The notes below the pieces were generated by a model, which saw only the letters and a program-made list of their open reading frames with translations, did no database searches and was not told where the DNA came from. Position numbers and translations under genes: made by a program. A stretch of DNA of 64,000 nt from Falsiphaeobacter marinintestinus (GTDB lineage: Bacteria > Pseudomonadota > Alphaproteobacteria > Rhodobacterales > Rhodobacteraceae): positions 62,001 to 126,000 of the forward strand of contig NZ_VOGO01000010.1 of assembly GCF_007923355.1 (NCBI RefSeq), given 5' to 3'. Shown piece by piece: positions 10,744-21,002 of this stretch; position 1 is the first letter of the stretch, and every line of letters starts with the position of its first letter.

Positions 10744-10771
10744 TTGCAGGGCGTTTCTCCGCTCCCTATAT
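10744..10771 (+). promoter_or_regulatory. Possible heat-shock promoter of dnaK
   Basis: TTGCAG is separated by 16 bases from CTATAT, with CCCTATAT resembling an RpoH-type -10. It ends 112 bases before the dnaK ATG. The rest of the 225 bp between alkB and dnaK shows no other clear signal. Assignment is by inspection only. Confidence 0.3.
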
Positions 10772-10883
10772 ACGCCGAGACGCGCGATGGACGAGAGCCT
10801 TCGCGCCACAGAAATCGAGGTTGGAGTGCCGAAACGGGTTCTGGCCTCGGGCAATCGCCTTAACTTGAAAGGGATCGAAACAA

Positions 10884-12800
10884 ATGAGCAAAGTAATCGG
10901 TATCGACCTCGGGACCACCAACAGCTGCGTTGCGCTGATGGAAGGATCCCAGCCGAAAGTCATCGAAAACTCGGAAGGTGCACGCACCACACCATCGATC
11001 GTCGCCTTTACCGACGACGAACGTCTGGTGGGCCAGCCAGCAAAACGCCAGGCCGTGACCAACCCCGATAACACCGTTTTTGGTGTCAAGCGCCTGATCG
11101 GTCGTCGCAACGATGATGCGGCTCTGGCCAAAGACAAGAAGAACCTCCCCTTCGCCGTAATCGACGGCGGTAATGGTGACGCATGGGTCGAAGCCCAGGG
11201 TGAGAAGTATTCGCCGTCGCAAATCTCTGCCTTCATTCTGGGCAAGATGAAGGAAACCGCCGAAAGCTATCTCGGCGAAGAAGTGACGCAGGCCGTCATC
11301 ACTGTTCCTGCTTATTTCAACGACGCTCAGCGTCAGGCCACCAAGGACGCGGGCAAGATTGCCGGTCTGGAAGTGCTGCGGATCATCAACGAACCGACAG
11401 CCGCCGCTTTGGCCTATGGCTTGGACAAAGAAGAAACCCACACCATCGCGGTCTATGACCTTGGCGGCGGTACATTCGACGTGACCATTCTGGAAATCGA
11501 CGATGGTCTGTTCGAAGTGAAATCGACCAACGGCGACACCTTCCTTGGTGGTGAAGATTTCGACATGCGGATCGTCAACTATCTGGCGGACCAGTTCAAA
11601 AAAGAGAACGGCGTTGATCTGACCAAAGACAAGATGGCCCTCCAGCGTCTGAAAGAAGCCGCGGAAAAAGCCAAGATCGAATTGTCGAGCTCGCAGCAGA
11701 CCGAGATCAACCAACCGTTCATCTCGATGGACCCCAAAGGCGGGCAGCCGCTGCACATGGTCATGAAACTGACCCGTGCCAAGCTGGAATCGCTGGTTGG
11801 TGACCTTATCAAAGCTTCGCTCAAGCCATGCCAGGCCGCTCTGAAAGACGCGGGTCTGTCGGCGGGTGATGTTGACGAGATCGTTCTGGTCGGTGGTATG
11901 ACCCGGATGCCGAAAGTGGTCGAAGAAGTGACCAAATTCTTCGGTAAAGAGCCGCACAAGGGTGTGAACCCGGATGAAGTGGTTGCCATGGGCGCCGCAA
12001 TTCAGGCCGGTGTTCTGCAGGGTGACGTCAAAGACGTTGTTCTGCTGGACGTCACGCCGTTGTCGCTGGGTATCGAAACACTGGGTGGTGTTTTCACCCG
12101 CCTGATCGACCGGAACACCACGATCCCGACCAAAAAGTCTCAGGTCTTCTCGACCGCCGAAGACAACCAGTCGGCCGTGACCATCCGTGTGTTCCAGGGT
12201 GAGCGCGAAATGGCTTCGGACAACAAAATTCTCGGCCAGTTCAATCTCGAAGATATCCCACCGGCTCCGCGCGGCATGCCACAGATCGAAGTGACCTTTG
12301 ACATCGACGCCAACGGTATCGTGTCGGTTGGCGCCAAGGACAAAGGCACCAACAAGGAACAGAAGATCACGATCCAGGCCTCGGGCGGTCTTTCGGATGC
12401 GGACATCGACCAGATGGTCAAAGACGCGGAAGAAAACGCTGAAGCCGACAAGGCCCGCAAGGATCTGGTCGAAGCACGGAACCAGGCCGAAAGCCTGATC
12501 CATTCGACCGAAAAATCGGTGGAAGAACACGGCGACAAGGTCGATCCATCGACCGTCGAAGTGATCGAACTGGCCATCGCGGCGCTCAAGGACGATCTTG
12601 AAAAAGACGACGTCGAAGCCGAAAAGATCAAAGCTGGCATCCAGAACGTGACCGAAACGGCCATGAAACTGGGTGAAGCGATCTACAAGGCCAGCCAGGA
12701 AGGCGACGCAGACGAACCGACTGCCGCCGATGCCGGACCAGAAGATGACGACATCGTCGATGCCGATTTCGAGGATCTGGACGAAAACAAGCGTGGCTAA
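10884..12800 (+). CDS. dnaK: Chaperone DnaK (Hsp70)
   Basis: ATP-driven chaperone for folding and refolding, working with DnaJ and GrpE. The 638-residue protein has all hallmarks: [16 protein letters not shown] phosphate loop, [48 protein letters not shown], the interdomain linker region [13 protein letters not shown], the substrate-binding beta domain, a helical lid and the C-terminal [11 protein letters not shown] motif. AAAGGGA precedes the ATG. dnaJ follows 76 bp downstream; grpE and hrcA are far away at 60 kb, so the DnaK system is split into two loci. Confidence 0.98.
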   Translation: MSKVIGIDLGTTNSCVALMEGSQPKVIENSEGARTTPSIVAFTDDERLVGQPAKRQAVTNPDNTVFGVKRLIGRRNDDAALAKDKKNLPFAVIDGGNGDAWVEAQGEKYSPSQISAFILGKMKETAESYLGEEVTQAVITVPAYFNDAQRQATKDAGKIAGLEVLRIINEPTAAALAYGLDKEETHTIAVYDLGGGTFDVTILEIDDGLFEVKSTNGDTFLGGEDFDMRIVNYLADQFKKENGVDLTKDKMALQRLKEAAEKAKIELSSSQQTEINQPFISMDPKGGQPLHMVMKLTRAKLESLVGDLIKASLKPCQAALKDAGLSAGDVDEIVLVGGMTRMPKVVEEVTKFFGKEPHKGVNPDEVVAMGAAIQAGVLQGDVKDVVLLDVTPLSLGIETLGGVFTRLIDRNTTIPTKKSQVFSTAEDNQSAVTIRVFQGEREMASDNKILGQFNLEDIPPAPRGMPQIEVTFDIDANGIVSVGAKDKGTNKEQKITIQASGGLSDADIDQMVKDAEENAEADKARKDLVEARNQAESLIHSTEKSVEEHGDKVDPSTVEVIELAIAALKDDLEKDDVEAEKIKAGIQNVTETAMKLGEAIYKASQEGDADEPTAADAGPEDDDIVDADFEDLDENKRG

Positions 12801-12822
12801 CGCATAACGCCGGGCAAAGCGT

Positions 12823-12849
12823 GGGCCGGTCCGTCATCCGGGCCGGCCC
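12823..12849 (+). repeat. Hairpin in the dnaK-dnaJ gap
   Basis: Seven-base arms GGGCCGG and CCGGCCC enclose a 13-base loop between the dnaK stop and the dnaJ ribosome site. There is no T tract, so it is not a full intrinsic terminator; it may slow transcription or mark an RNA processing point that sets DnaK above DnaJ. Confidence 0.45.
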
Positions 12850-12876
12850 GCATTCGTTCCGGCAAGAGGTACACCG

Positions 12877-14031
12877 ATGTCAAAAAGAGACTATTACGAC
12901 GTCCTGGGCGTGGCCAAAGGCGCATCGGCTGACGAGATCAAGAAAGCCTTTCGCGGCAAAGCGAAAGAACTGCACCCCGACCGCAACTCGGATAATCCAG
13001 ACGCCGAATCTCAGTTCAAAGAGGCAAATGAAGCCTACGAAGTCCTGAAGGACGGCGAAAAGAAAGCGGCCTACGACAGGTTTGGTCATGCTGCGTTCGA
13101 AGGCGGAATGGGCGGTGGCGGTGGACCGCGCCCCGGTCAGGGGTTCGGTAGCGGCGACTTTTCAAGCGCGTTTTCAGACGTGTTCGAGGATCTGTTCGGC
13201 GATTTTGTCGGCGGTGGCGGAGGCCGTCCCGGAGGACGCCGCGCAGCGCGCGGATCAGACCTGCGGTACAACCTGCGGATCTCTTTGGAAGACGCCTATA
13301 ACGGCCTGCAGAAAACCATCAACGTTCCAACCTCGGTTTCGTGTTCGGTCTGTGACGGCACAGGCGCCGAAGGTGGCGTTGAACCGGCGACCTGCCCAAC
13401 CTGTTCGGGAATGGGCAAGGTACGCGCACAGCAGGGCTTTTTCACCGTTGAACGCACGTGCCCGACCTGTTCGGGCATGGGCCAGATCATCAAGAACAAG
13501 TGTAACGCGTGCCATGGTGCAGGCCGGGTCGAAAAAGACCGCGCCCTTAGCGTCAACATCCCGGCTGGCGTCGAAACCGGCACTCGGATTCGACTTGCTG
13601 GCGAAGGCGAAGCCGGACTTCGTGGCGGCCCTCCGGGTGATCTTTACATCTTTGTCGAGGTCGCTGAACACGACTTGTTCGAACGCGACAGCGCAAACTT
13701 GTATTGCCGCGTTCCCGTGAGCATGTCCAAGGCCGCTCTTGGTGGTTCGATCGAGGTGCCGACCATCGAAGGCGGACGCAGCCGCGTTCAGATCCCAGCA
13801 GGCAGCCAATCTGGCCGCCAGATGCGCCTTCGTGGTAAGGGCATGCCAGCCCTGCGCGGGCCCGGTATTGGCGACATGTTCATCGAACTGGCCGTTGAGA
13901 CACCGGTCAATCTGACGAGCCGCCAAAAAGAGTTGCTGAAAGAGTTCGACGAACTCAGCGAAGACAACAATCCGGAATCCAAGAGCTTCTTCTCATCTGT
14001 GAAAAGCTTCTGGGATGGGATGAAAGGGTAA
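12877..14031 (+). CDS. dnaJ: Chaperone DnaJ (Hsp40)
   Basis: Co-chaperone that loads substrates on DnaK and stimulates its ATPase. The 384-residue protein has a J domain (residues 1-70) with the HPDRN loop, a Gly/Phe-rich stretch (about 75-130), four zinc-binding repeats [24 protein letters not shown] and CNACHGAG (about 150-220), and two C-terminal beta domains. The start has an AAGAGGT ribosome site. A strong terminator follows at 14060-14087. Confidence 0.98.
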   Translation: MSKRDYYDVLGVAKGASADEIKKAFRGKAKELHPDRNSDNPDAESQFKEANEAYEVLKDGEKKAAYDRFGHAAFEGGMGGGGGPRPGQGFGSGDFSSAFSDVFEDLFGDFVGGGGGRPGGRRAARGSDLRYNLRISLEDAYNGLQKTINVPTSVSCSVCDGTGAEGGVEPATCPTCSGMGKVRAQQGFFTVERTCPTCSGMGQIIKNKCNACHGAGRVEKDRALSVNIPAGVETGTRIRLAGEGEAGLRGGPPGDLYIFVEVAEHDLFERDSANLYCRVPVSMSKAALGGSIEVPTIEGGRSRVQIPAGSQSGRQMRLRGKGMPALRGPGIGDMFIELAVETPVNLTSRQKELLKEFDELSEDNNPESKSFFSSVKSFWDGMKG

Positions 14032-14059
14032 GTTCGGTACAATTGCAGGACTTGCAGGA

Positions 14060-14087
14060 AAAGGGGCGGACGATGGTTCGCCCCTTT
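14060..14087 (+). terminator. Intrinsic terminator after dnaJ
   Basis: Nine-base perfect arms AAAGGGGCG and CGCCCCTTT around a 10-base loop, 29 bases after the dnaJ stop. The final T run is short. It lies inside the longest possible open frame of the following acetyltransferase, which argues for that gene starting later (14124). Confidence 0.85.
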
Positions 14088-14123
14088 GCTATTGTGGAAT
14101 CTGTTCACAGGTTCTGGTTCATT

Positions 14124-14636
14124 ATGCTTGCTCAATCCGACACCCTTATTCTGCGTCGTTTGTCGTCTGCCGATCTGTGTGCCTTTCAGGCCTACCGAAA
14201 CGATCCCGAAGTCGGGCGATATCAGGACTGGTCAACGTTCTCCGACGCCGACGCCATACAATTTCTGGACCACATGGCGCAGGTTGATCCACTGTTGCGC
14301 CCCGGGCATTGGACCCAAATTGGCATCGCTGACGCTGAAACCGACAGGCTGGTCGGTGACCTGGGCCTGTTTTTGGCCGCTGACGGTACCAGTGCCGAGA
14401 TGGGGATCACGCTGGCCGCCTCTGAACACAGGCGCGGTCACGGGTTAACGGCGACACGACTTGCCATCGGTCTGATTTGGCAGAAAAGCCCCGCACAGAC
14501 AATCCGGGCGTGGGGTGATCAGCGCAACACCGCATCAATAGCGTTGATGCGAAAGGTTGGCATGACCCATGTCGGAACCGAAGAAAACGATGTGACCGAA
14601 GAGGCGTTCATTCTTGAACGCCCGCCCGCGCATTAA
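14124..14636 (+). CDS. GNAT-family N-acetyltransferase
   Basis: Putative acetyl-CoA-dependent acetyltransferase of about 170 residues in the RimJ/RimL-like GNAT group (Acetyltransf_3). Seen: LILRRLSSADLCAFQAYRNDPEVGRYQDW at the N terminus in two blocks, a GDLGLF beta strand, EMGITLAASEHRRGHGLTATRL (acetyl-CoA loop R-R-G-H-G), and NTASIALMRKVGM. The open frame reaches back to 14043, but that segment contains the dnaJ terminator, so ATG 14124 (MLAQSDTLILRR) is chosen. The ribosome site is weak. Substrate unknown. Confidence 0.82.
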   Translation: MLAQSDTLILRRLSSADLCAFQAYRNDPEVGRYQDWSTFSDADAIQFLDHMAQVDPLLRPGHWTQIGIADAETDRLVGDLGLFLAADGTSAEMGITLAASEHRRGHGLTATRLAIGLIWQKSPAQTIRAWGDQRNTASIALMRKVGMTHVGTEENDVTEEAFILERPPAH

Positions 14637-14671
14637 CCGAAAATTCACCCTGTACACCGACTGTTTCGGGC

Positions 14672-15433
14672 ATGTCGAACGGTCACTCATTTTCCGAAGC
14701 CCCCGCATCGCTGTTCAGCGCCGATGAAGCACCGGCATTACCCCTGCCCACCGGGAAATTGCCCAGCTATATTCGCGACCACAGGCAACGCTTGCGTGAA
14801 CGGTTCATGACCGGTGGTGCTGCCGCCATGCCGGACTATGAAATGTTGGAACTGATCTTGTTCCGCTCGATCCCGCGCCGCGATGTAAAACCGCTGGCTC
14901 GTGCGCTGCTGGACGAATTTGGCGATTTCAACCGAGTGTTGTCCGCCACGCCAGAGAAACTGACGCACGTGAAAGGCATCGGCGATGCCGTGATCGCAGA
15001 TCTCAAGATCGTCGAAGCCGCGGCGCACCGGATGGCGCGTGCTAAAGTCATGAAACGACACGTGATTTCCAGTTGGGATGCAGTTCTGGACTATTGCCAC
15101 ACAACTATGGCGCATCGGGACACCGAACAGTTTCGTGTGTTGTTTCTTGACGTCAAGAACACGCTGATTGCCGATGAGGAACAAGCAAAAGGCACGATTG
15201 ACCACGTTCCAGTGTATCCCCGCGAGGTCGCCAAACGCGCGCTTGAACTGAATGCCAGTGCATTGATCCTTGTCCACAACCACCCATCGGGCGATCCGAC
15301 ACCCTCGCAATCAGACATCGACATGACCACCAAGATTCAAGATGCCTGCGGTGCTTTGGGAATCACGCTGCATGACCACCTGATCATCGGAAAACAACGC
15401 GAGCTGAGCTTTCGATCAGAAGGTTACCTGTAA
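14672..15433 (+). CDS. radC: RadC family (JAB/MPN domain) protein
   Basis: Protein of 253 residues with an N-terminal helix-hairpin-helix type region (LTHVKGIGDAVIADLK) and a C-terminal JAB1/MPN metalloprotease-like domain with the zinc motif HNHPSGDPTPSQSD. Despite its name the family is not firmly shown to act in DNA repair. The ribosome site is weak, and the gene begins 35 bp after the acetyltransferase. It converges on the OmpA-fusion gene with only five bases between stops. Confidence 0.93.
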   Translation: MSNGHSFSEAPASLFSADEAPALPLPTGKLPSYIRDHRQRLRERFMTGGAAAMPDYEMLELILFRSIPRRDVKPLARALLDEFGDFNRVLSATPEKLTHVKGIGDAVIADLKIVEAAAHRMARAKVMKRHVISSWDAVLDYCHTTMAHRDTEQFRVLFLDVKNTLIADEEQAKGTIDHVPVYPREVAKRALELNASALILVHNHPSGDPTPSQSDIDMTTKIQDACGALGITLHDHLIIGKQRELSFRSEGYL

Positions 15434-15438
15434 CCCCG

Positions 15439-16998
15439 TCACCGCATCCAGACTTCTACTCGTCGGTTGACTTGACGCCCCCATGCGCTGTCGTCACACG
15501 CCATCGGCAATGCCTCACCAAAGGCTTCGACACCGATTTCCACCTGCAGTACTTCGGGCAATTCCGCAGCTTGCAGTACTGCCCCACGCACAGCTTCGGC
15601 CCGCTTCAAGGCGATGCGCCGATTGCCATCTGCAGGGCCTTCACCGTCGCTGAAGCCGACGAACAGCAAGCGTTTTGCGTCATACAATCCGGTTTCGATC
15701 TCACGAGCAAGCTGAAGAATGTTGGCGCGCGACTGGGCGTCCGGTCGTGTCGATCCGGTTTCAAAACGAAATGACGTTGACAGGCGGGTCATCGATCCCA
15801 CCGTTTCGATCAGCGTCTGCAGTTCGGCCAAAGAGACCTCTTCGCCTGCTGATGCAATCGCGTTTGCCAGCCGATCACCCTGAGCGTTGATGCCGATCCG
15901 TTCCGGCGACTGGTCGACAAACCCGGCGCGCCGAATCACGATCTGGGCCGCTGGGCTGCGCGTGTACAGCAGGAACTCGCGGGCAATTTTGGGCAACCGG
16001 CGTGCAGGCAGGTACAAGAACATTGGCGCCGTCAGCGGATAGTCCTCGGTCTTGATCGTGCGACGGCTGGCCTCCAAAGAAAACCCACAATCCCCCGTTA
16101 GCCTTAGGGCGCGGGCATTTCCGGTTTCGGCAAAACTCGTCATGCCGATGGCAAAGGGGTCAGTGGTCACGGCGCGCGACACAGCACTGCTGCGTGGGTG
16201 ACGTTGGGCGGTTGCCGCAACAACCAATTTCGCCGGGGTAAGCAACTTGTCCTCAACCGCTTGTGACAAACCTGACCCGGCGTGCGGCAGATGCAATTCG
16301 ATAGGCGCGTCCGGTCCGCCCAAGTCCTGCCAATTGTCAATCTCACCCGCAAAGACGCGCGCCAGGTCTGGCGTCGCGATTTCACGTACAGGGTTGCCGG
16401 GAGACACAATTGGCACAATGGCGTCCAATGCCAGCACACGGCTACGCCGGGCATCCGTCATGTCACCCATCGCTGCCTCATAGGCGCGCGTTTGCTCGGG
16501 CTTACGAATCTCTCGAAGAGCCATCACCACGTCGGCCTCGTTCGCCAGCAAATCGGCAAACCCTTCGTCCGTGTTGGTCACGTGGAAGTCGAAATGTGCG
16601 ACTTTGGCCTCGGTGTCTGGTCTATGCAGTGCATAAGCAAAACGCGCATTTTGCATCGCCGTGCGGCGGGTTTGAAGCCCGTTGCGCAAAGCAAACCCTT
16701 CGATCAGGGATGGTAACAAAACCTCGGCCATCGCCGAAGATCCAGAAAACGCCAATTCAGCGACGAAATCCACAAGGCTTGGGCATCCCGGACCTTCGCA
16801 AAGAACGCCTGAGCCATCGACAGTGAGTTCGCCATACTGGGTATCAACGCGATAGAACTCTCCATCAAAGCCCAACAACATGCCTGTGATCTCGACCGCG
16901 CCGTCGGGCGAGGTCAGAGTCACATCTTGTGCGGCACTGGGGCGTGCGGCACCAAAAAACAAAAGTGCGGCGAAAACCGCCGCACGTTTCCAAGCCAT
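15439..16998 (-). CDS. Exported phosphate-binding-like / OmpA fusion protein
   Basis: A 519-residue exported protein. Residues 1-23 form a signal peptide ending in a PSAAQ cleavage region. Residues about 80-370 look like a periplasmic type 2 solute-binding domain related to PstS (FSGSSAMAEVLLPSLIEGF; GSGLSQAV; QRHPRSSAVSR; FLLYTRSPAAQ). Residues about 395-519 are an OmpA-like peptidoglycan-binding domain (FRFETGSTRPDAQSRANI; GFSDGEGPADGNRRIALKRA; NRRVEVW). So a ligand sensor or binder is probably tethered to the cell wall. There are no pst transport genes nearby, so a transport role is doubtful. It follows a signal-anchored unknown gene on the same strand. Confidence 0.82.
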   Translation of the reverse strand: MAWKRAAVFAALLFFGAARPSAAQDVTLTSPDGAVEITGMLLGFDGEFYRVDTQYGELTVDGSGVLCEGPGCPSLVDFVAELAFSGSSAMAEVLLPSLIEGFALRNGLQTRRTAMQNARFAYALHRPDTEAKVAHFDFHVTNTDEGFADLLANEADVVMALREIRKPEQTRAYEAAMGDMTDARRSRVLALDAIVPIVSPGNPVREIATPDLARVFAGEIDNWQDLGGPDAPIELHLPHAGSGLSQAVEDKLLTPAKLVVAATAQRHPRSSAVSRAVTTDPFAIGMTSFAETGNARALRLTGDCGFSLEASRRTIKTEDYPLTAPMFLYLPARRLPKIAREFLLYTRSPAAQIVIRRAGFVDQSPERIGINAQGDRLANAIASAGEEVSLAELQTLIETVGSMTRLSTSFRFETGSTRPDAQSRANILQLAREIETGLYDAKRLLFVGFSDGEGPADGNRRIALKRAEAVRGAVLQAAELPEVLQVEIGVEAFGEALPMACDDSAWGRQVNRRVEVWMR

Positions 16999-17019
16999 GT
17001 CAGACCTTTTAACCGCGGA

Positions 17020-18030
17020 TCACTTGGCCGCGATTGTCAGATCATCGACCAGATTATTCAACACCAGAAAGTCACCAATTGCGGTGCAATTTGGCATCGA
17101 AAGTGTAACGTCCTGCGTACGAAGAGAAGTTCCGCTGCGCAACTCCAGGGTTTGTGCGCTGATGTCACGCCCACAATTCGCTGCCGTGACTTCGGTTTCG
17201 ATGCTCAATGTCACGGTGCCCGTTTTGGCAGACGTACCCGACGGGTAAGTATATACCTCGGCCAGTTTAGGCGCGAACGTGTCCCGAGCGCCCAGCCGGA
17301 CAACGGATCCATCTGCGCCGGACGCATTTGCACCAACCCAAACATGGCCCCGATCGCCATAACTTGCGCCAAATTCCCGGGCATGGATCTGGAACCCGGT
17401 TTCGCCGCTCCATTGCAGCACCACCCGGTCATAGTCTTTAAGATCCGGCACCGAAGCCGTTGCGACAGCAGCCTTTCCATTGCCGAAATCAGCAATAAAT
17501 ATCGGTCGGTCAGACAAAGCCGGAACGGTCATGTGCACCGTACCATCCGTGTCGGTCACAGCGGTGAACATCATACCGTTGTGGTGGACGGTCACGCGCT
17601 CGTTTGGAAAACAGGGCGCATCCACAGACAACTGAACACTGGCCATAGGTGCAGGGGCAGCGCGGGCCGAAACCTTGCAGCCAAGTTCTGGCATGCTTGG
17701 ATCTTCGGGCGTGGTCGGCAAAGTCAGCTCATCGCGCGAAAAGCCAGCCTCGTGTAGAGAGGGGTCAGTCACCTGACGTCGATGCAACGATACCGGCTTA
17801 GGGGTCTCGGGCTGAGCGGATGTAAGAACGATGTCTTTCAATTCCAACGGCTCATTCACCGACTGGTCTGACGATCGCAGCGAAGGAAGCGCCTTCGTGG
17901 CAACAGGAACCACCGCGCTGGATGCTACCGTTGGTTGCCGGGCGTCGTCGCCGTGCTGCACGTAGAAGCCGATACTCAAAGCACAGGCCAAAGTACCGCC
18001 GGCCATTCCGATACTGCGGATCTTGGACAT
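17020..18030 (-). CDS. Signal-anchored protein of unknown function
   Basis: I do not recognise the family. The 336-residue protein starts MSKIRSIGMAGGTLACALSIGFYV, a signal peptide or N-terminal anchor, followed by a Pro/Thr-rich linker (about residues 30-130) and a beta-rich domain with two cysteines near CKV and CFPNERV and later CGRD and CTAIG, suggesting disulfides in the periplasm. The ATG at 18028-18030 has a textbook GGAGGAT site; an in-frame start 45 bases upstream lies across the promoter. It sits downstream of secA after a terminator, so it has its own promoter, and 21 bp before the OmpA fusion gene. Confidence 0.75.
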   Translation of the reverse strand: MSKIRSIGMAGGTLACALSIGFYVQHGDDARQPTVASSAVVPVATKALPSLRSSDQSVNEPLELKDIVLTSAQPETPKPVSLHRRQVTDPSLHEAGFSRDELTLPTTPEDPSMPELGCKVSARAAPAPMASVQLSVDAPCFPNERVTVHHNGMMFTAVTDTDGTVHMTVPALSDRPIFIADFGNGKAAVATASVPDLKDYDRVVLQWSGETGFQIHAREFGASYGDRGHVWVGANASGADGSVVRLGARDTFAPKLAEVYTYPSGTSAKTGTVTLSIETEVTAANCGRDISAQTLELRSGTSLRTQDVTLSMPNCTAIGDFLVLNNLVDDLTIAAK

Positions 18031-18045
18031 GATATCCTCCGTCAC

Positions 18046-18075
18046 ATAATACTCTGTGACAGAGGTGTCAGCCAA
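18046..18075 (-). promoter_or_regulatory. Candidate promoter of the 17020-18030 gene
   Basis: On the minus strand TTGGCT and TATTAT are separated by 18 bases, between the secA terminator and the ribosome site at 18034-18040. The -35 overlaps the terminator tail. GTCAC/GTGAC arms flank the -10 (18041-18060). Confidence 0.35.
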
Positions 18076-18097
18076 AGACGGCCAGTTTGTGGCCGTC
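18071..18097 (-). terminator. Intrinsic terminator after secA
   Basis: On the minus strand GACGGCCA and TGGCCGTC pair perfectly around CAAAC and are followed by TTT, 26 bases after the secA stop. This separates secA from the downstream unknown gene. Confidence 0.75.
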
Positions 18098-18122
18098 TCG
18101 GGGAGTCATTGGGACCTTTGCT

Positions 18123-20828
18123 TTAACCCAGGCGACCGTGGCAATGTTTGAATTTCTTGCCGCTGCCACATGGGCACGGGTCGTTCCGGCCCGGGTTGCC
18201 CCAGGTTGATGGATCGTCTTCAACAAACCCCTGAGCAGCCGCTTCAGACGGTTCTCCCGTAACTTGGGCCTCGGAAACATCGGCCTGTTGCTGCAGCAAC
18301 GCCTGCTGAGCCGCCATCTGCGCCAGCATCTGGCGTTGTTCTTCTTCGGTCAGCGGTCGCACCCGCGACAATTGCTGAGTCACGTCGTGACGCAGCGAAT
18401 CAAGCATGCTTTCGAACAGCTGGAAGCTTTCGTTCTTGTATTCGTTCAGCGGGTCGCGCTGAGCATAACCTCGGAAGTTCACGACAGACCGCAGGTGTTC
18501 CAGCGTCAGCAGGTGTTCGCGCCATTTTGCGTCGATCGTCTGCAACAGCACCTGCTTTTCGATGTTGCGCATGTTTTCCGGGCCGAAATCAACTGCCTTC
18601 TTGGCCATCATCTCATCCGCAGCCTTGACCAGGCGTTCGCGAATTTCCTCGTCGTCGACACCATCTTCGGCAGCCCACTCCATGACTGGTACGTCAATGG
18701 ACAGCTGTTCGATAACCTGAGCATACAGCCCTTCAGTATCCCACTGATCGGCATAGGTCTTTGGCGGCATATGGTGATCCAGCAGATCGTCAATCACCTC
18801 GTGACGCATATCGCCCACGACTTCTGACAGATCCTCGGCGGCCATGATTTCGCGCCGTTGGTTGAAGATCACTTTACGCTGATCATTCATCACATCGTCG
18901 AACTTCAGGATGTTCTTGCGCATGTCAAAGTTTCGACCTTCGACTTTGGCCTGCGCGCGCTCCAGCGACTTGTTCACCCACGGATGCACAATCGCCTCGC
19001 CTTCCTGAAGGCCCAACGTCTTGAGAACCTTATCCAGACGATCAGAGCCGAAAATCCGCATCAGGTCATCTTCGAGGCTCAGATAGAAAGCAGTGCGCCC
19101 CGGGTCACCCTGACGGCCCGAACGACCGCGCAGCTGATTGTCGATCCGACGGCTTTCATGGCGTTCCGACGCCATGACGTACAAACCGCCCGCATCCAGA
19201 ACCTTCTGCTTTTCCTCGGCATGCTTGGCCGCTTCTGCGGCACGCAGCTCGGCAGGATCAGCATCCGGGTTCTCGGCCAAAGCGGCCAATACGTTCATTT
19301 CGACGTTGCCGCCCAATTGGATGTCGGTACCGCGACCGGCCATGTTGGTGGCGATGGTTACCGCACCATAGCGCCCCGCGTCAGCAACAATCTGGGCTTC
19401 CTGTTCGTGGTGACGGGCGTTCAGGACGTTGTGCTTGATTCCCTGCTGCTCAAGCAACTTGCTGACCATTTCGGACTTTTCGATCGACGTGGTACCAACA
19501 AGAACGGGCTGACCCTTGGCGTTCGCCTCTTTGGTGTCCTCGATCATCGCGTTGTATTTTTCTGCGGCTGTACGATAGACTTGGTCGTCTTCGTCAATCC
19601 GCGCAATTGGCCGGTTGGTCGGAACTTCGACCACGCCCAGCCCATAAATCTCGGCGAATTCTTCGGCTTCGGTCATCGCCGTACCGGTCATGCCGGCCAG
19701 CTTGTCATACAAACGGAAAAAGTTCTGGAAAGTCACGCTAGCCAGCGTCACGTTCTCTGGCTGAATCGCCACACCTTCTTTGGCTTCGATAGCCTGATGC
19801 AGACCTTCGGACATGCGCCGACCCGTCATCATCCGTCCGGTGAATTCATCGATCAGGACGACTTCGCCGTCACGCACGATGTAATCCTTGTCTTTCTGGA
19901 ATAGCTTGTGTGCCCGCAGACCCTGATTGACGTGGTGTACCACAGTCGTGCTTTCCGGATCGTACAGAGAATGGCCTTCAGACAGCAGACCCCGGGCCTG
20001 TAGTTGCTGTTCAAGGAATTCGTTACCTTCATCGGTAAAGGTCACGCCACGGGTTTTTTCGTCCAGCTCGAAATGCGAATCTTCCAACGTCGGAATCACC
20101 GCGTTGATCGTAGTATACAGATCCGAACGATCGTCTGACGGCCCCGAAATGATCAGTGGGGTCCGCGCTTCATCGATCAGGATGCTGTCGACCTCATCCA
20201 CAATCGCGAAATTATGGTGTTTCTGGAACACTTCGCTCAGTTCTGACTTCATGTTGTCGCGCAGATAATCAAAGCCGAATTCGTTGTTTGTCCCGTAAGT
20301 GACATCGCACTCATAGGCTTTGATCTTGTTCTCGGGGCCCATTCCGCCCCAAATCACGTCGCACGTCATGCCCAGCAAGTCATAGACCTTGCTCATCCAG
20401 TCGCTGTCGCGCTTTGCAAGGTAATCGTTGACGGTGACGATGTGCACGCCCTTACCCGTCAAAGCGTTCAGATAAGCCGGGAAGGTCGCCACAAGGGTTT
20501 TGCCCTCACCGGTTTTCATTTCCGAAATATTGCCTTGGTGCAGAAAGATCCCGCCCATCAACTGCACATCAAAGGCTCGCAAGCCCAATGCGCGTTTGGC
20601 GCCTTCGCGAACATTTGCAAAGGCCTCGGGCAGCAGATCATTCAGACTTTCACCGCCCAGTGCCCGTTGGCGAAGATCTGCGGTCTTTTCCTTCAGACCA
20701 TCATCGCTCAGAGCCTCGAATTCGGGTTCCAGCGCATTGATCTTTTCGACCAGTGGCCGCGTCGCCTTGATCTTGCGGTCGTTCGGAGTTCCGAAGACCT
20801 TTTTGGCGATTGTTCCGATACCCAGCAT
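18123..20828 (-). CDS. secA: Preprotein translocase ATPase SecA
   Basis: Motor ATPase that pushes unfolded preproteins through SecYEG. The 901-residue protein has Walker A ([11 protein letters not shown]), DEAD-like [14 protein letters not shown], the preprotein crosslinking domain, the [10 protein letters not shown] and [11 protein letters not shown] motor-2 motifs, [10 protein letters not shown], and a C-terminal zinc-binding SEC-C tail ([17 protein letters not shown]) that contacts SecB. The ATG at 20826-20828 ([10 protein letters not shown]) is the family start and has GGGAG upstream; an in-frame start 66 bases upstream is unlikely. It diverges from ppiC, which encodes a periplasmic foldase. 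Confidence 0.98.
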   Translation of the reverse strand: MLGIGTIAKKVFGTPNDRKIKATRPLVEKINALEPEFEALSDDGLKEKTADLRQRALGGESLNDLLPEAFANVREGAKRALGLRAFDVQLMGGIFLHQGNISEMKTGEGKTLVATFPAYLNALTGKGVHIVTVNDYLAKRDSDWMSKVYDLLGMTCDVIWGGMGPENKIKAYECDVTYGTNNEFGFDYLRDNMKSELSEVFQKHHNFAIVDEVDSILIDEARTPLIISGPSDDRSDLYTTINAVIPTLEDSHFELDEKTRGVTFTDEGNEFLEQQLQARGLLSEGHSLYDPESTTVVHHVNQGLRAHKLFQKDKDYIVRDGEVVLIDEFTGRMMTGRRMSEGLHQAIEAKEGVAIQPENVTLASVTFQNFFRLYDKLAGMTGTAMTEAEEFAEIYGLGVVEVPTNRPIARIDEDDQVYRTAAEKYNAMIEDTKEANAKGQPVLVGTTSIEKSEMVSKLLEQQGIKHNVLNARHHEQEAQIVADAGRYGAVTIATNMAGRGTDIQLGGNVEMNVLAALAENPDADPAELRAAEAAKHAEEKQKVLDAGGLYVMASERHESRRIDNQLRGRSGRQGDPGRTAFYLSLEDDLMRIFGSDRLDKVLKTLGLQEGEAIVHPWVNKSLERAQAKVEGRNFDMRKNILKFDDVMNDQRKVIFNQRREIMAAEDLSEVVGDMRHEVIDDLLDHHMPPKTYADQWDTEGLYAQVIEQLSIDVPVMEWAAEDGVDDEEIRERLVKAADEMMAKKAVDFGPENMRNIEKQVLLQTIDAKWREHLLTLEHLRSVVNFRGYAQRDPLNEYKNESFQLFESMLDSLRHDVTQQLSRVRPLTEEEQRQMLAQMAAQQALLQQQADVSEAQVTGEPSEAAAQGFVEDDPSTWGNPGRNDPCPCGSGKKFKHCHGRLG

Positions 20829-21002
20829 GTGCGCTCCCGCCGATCTTGCCTCACCGTGGTCGAGACAGGCTTGCCCGCCCTGATTTCTCCCCATAGATAC
20901 GGTGGAAATGACGGTCCTGACCTAGGCCACAAGGCGATGTAAGGGGCGGTTCAAACAGTGTCAACGCCGCGCCCCGTCGCGGCACCCGAATAGGATGATT
21001 CA

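Noticed and set aside
10659-10883. SOS (LexA) box near alkB
   Set aside because: No GTTC-N7-GTTC or GAAC-N7-GAAC arrangement was found in the alkB-dnaK gap.
10860-12530. A 556-codon open frame on the minus strand opposite dnaK
   Set aside because: It is the well-known antisense shadow of Hsp70 genes, once misannotated as glutamate dehydrogenase; the plus strand encodes an intact DnaK with all motifs.
14043-14123. N-terminal extension of the acetyltransferase
   Set aside because: This stretch contains the dnaJ terminator stem, so it is more likely untranslated; the family N terminus begins at 14124.
18858-19904. A 348-codon plus-strand frame opposite secA
   Set aside because: Shadow of highly biased secA codons; the protein is low in recognisable motifs and has no ribosome site or context.
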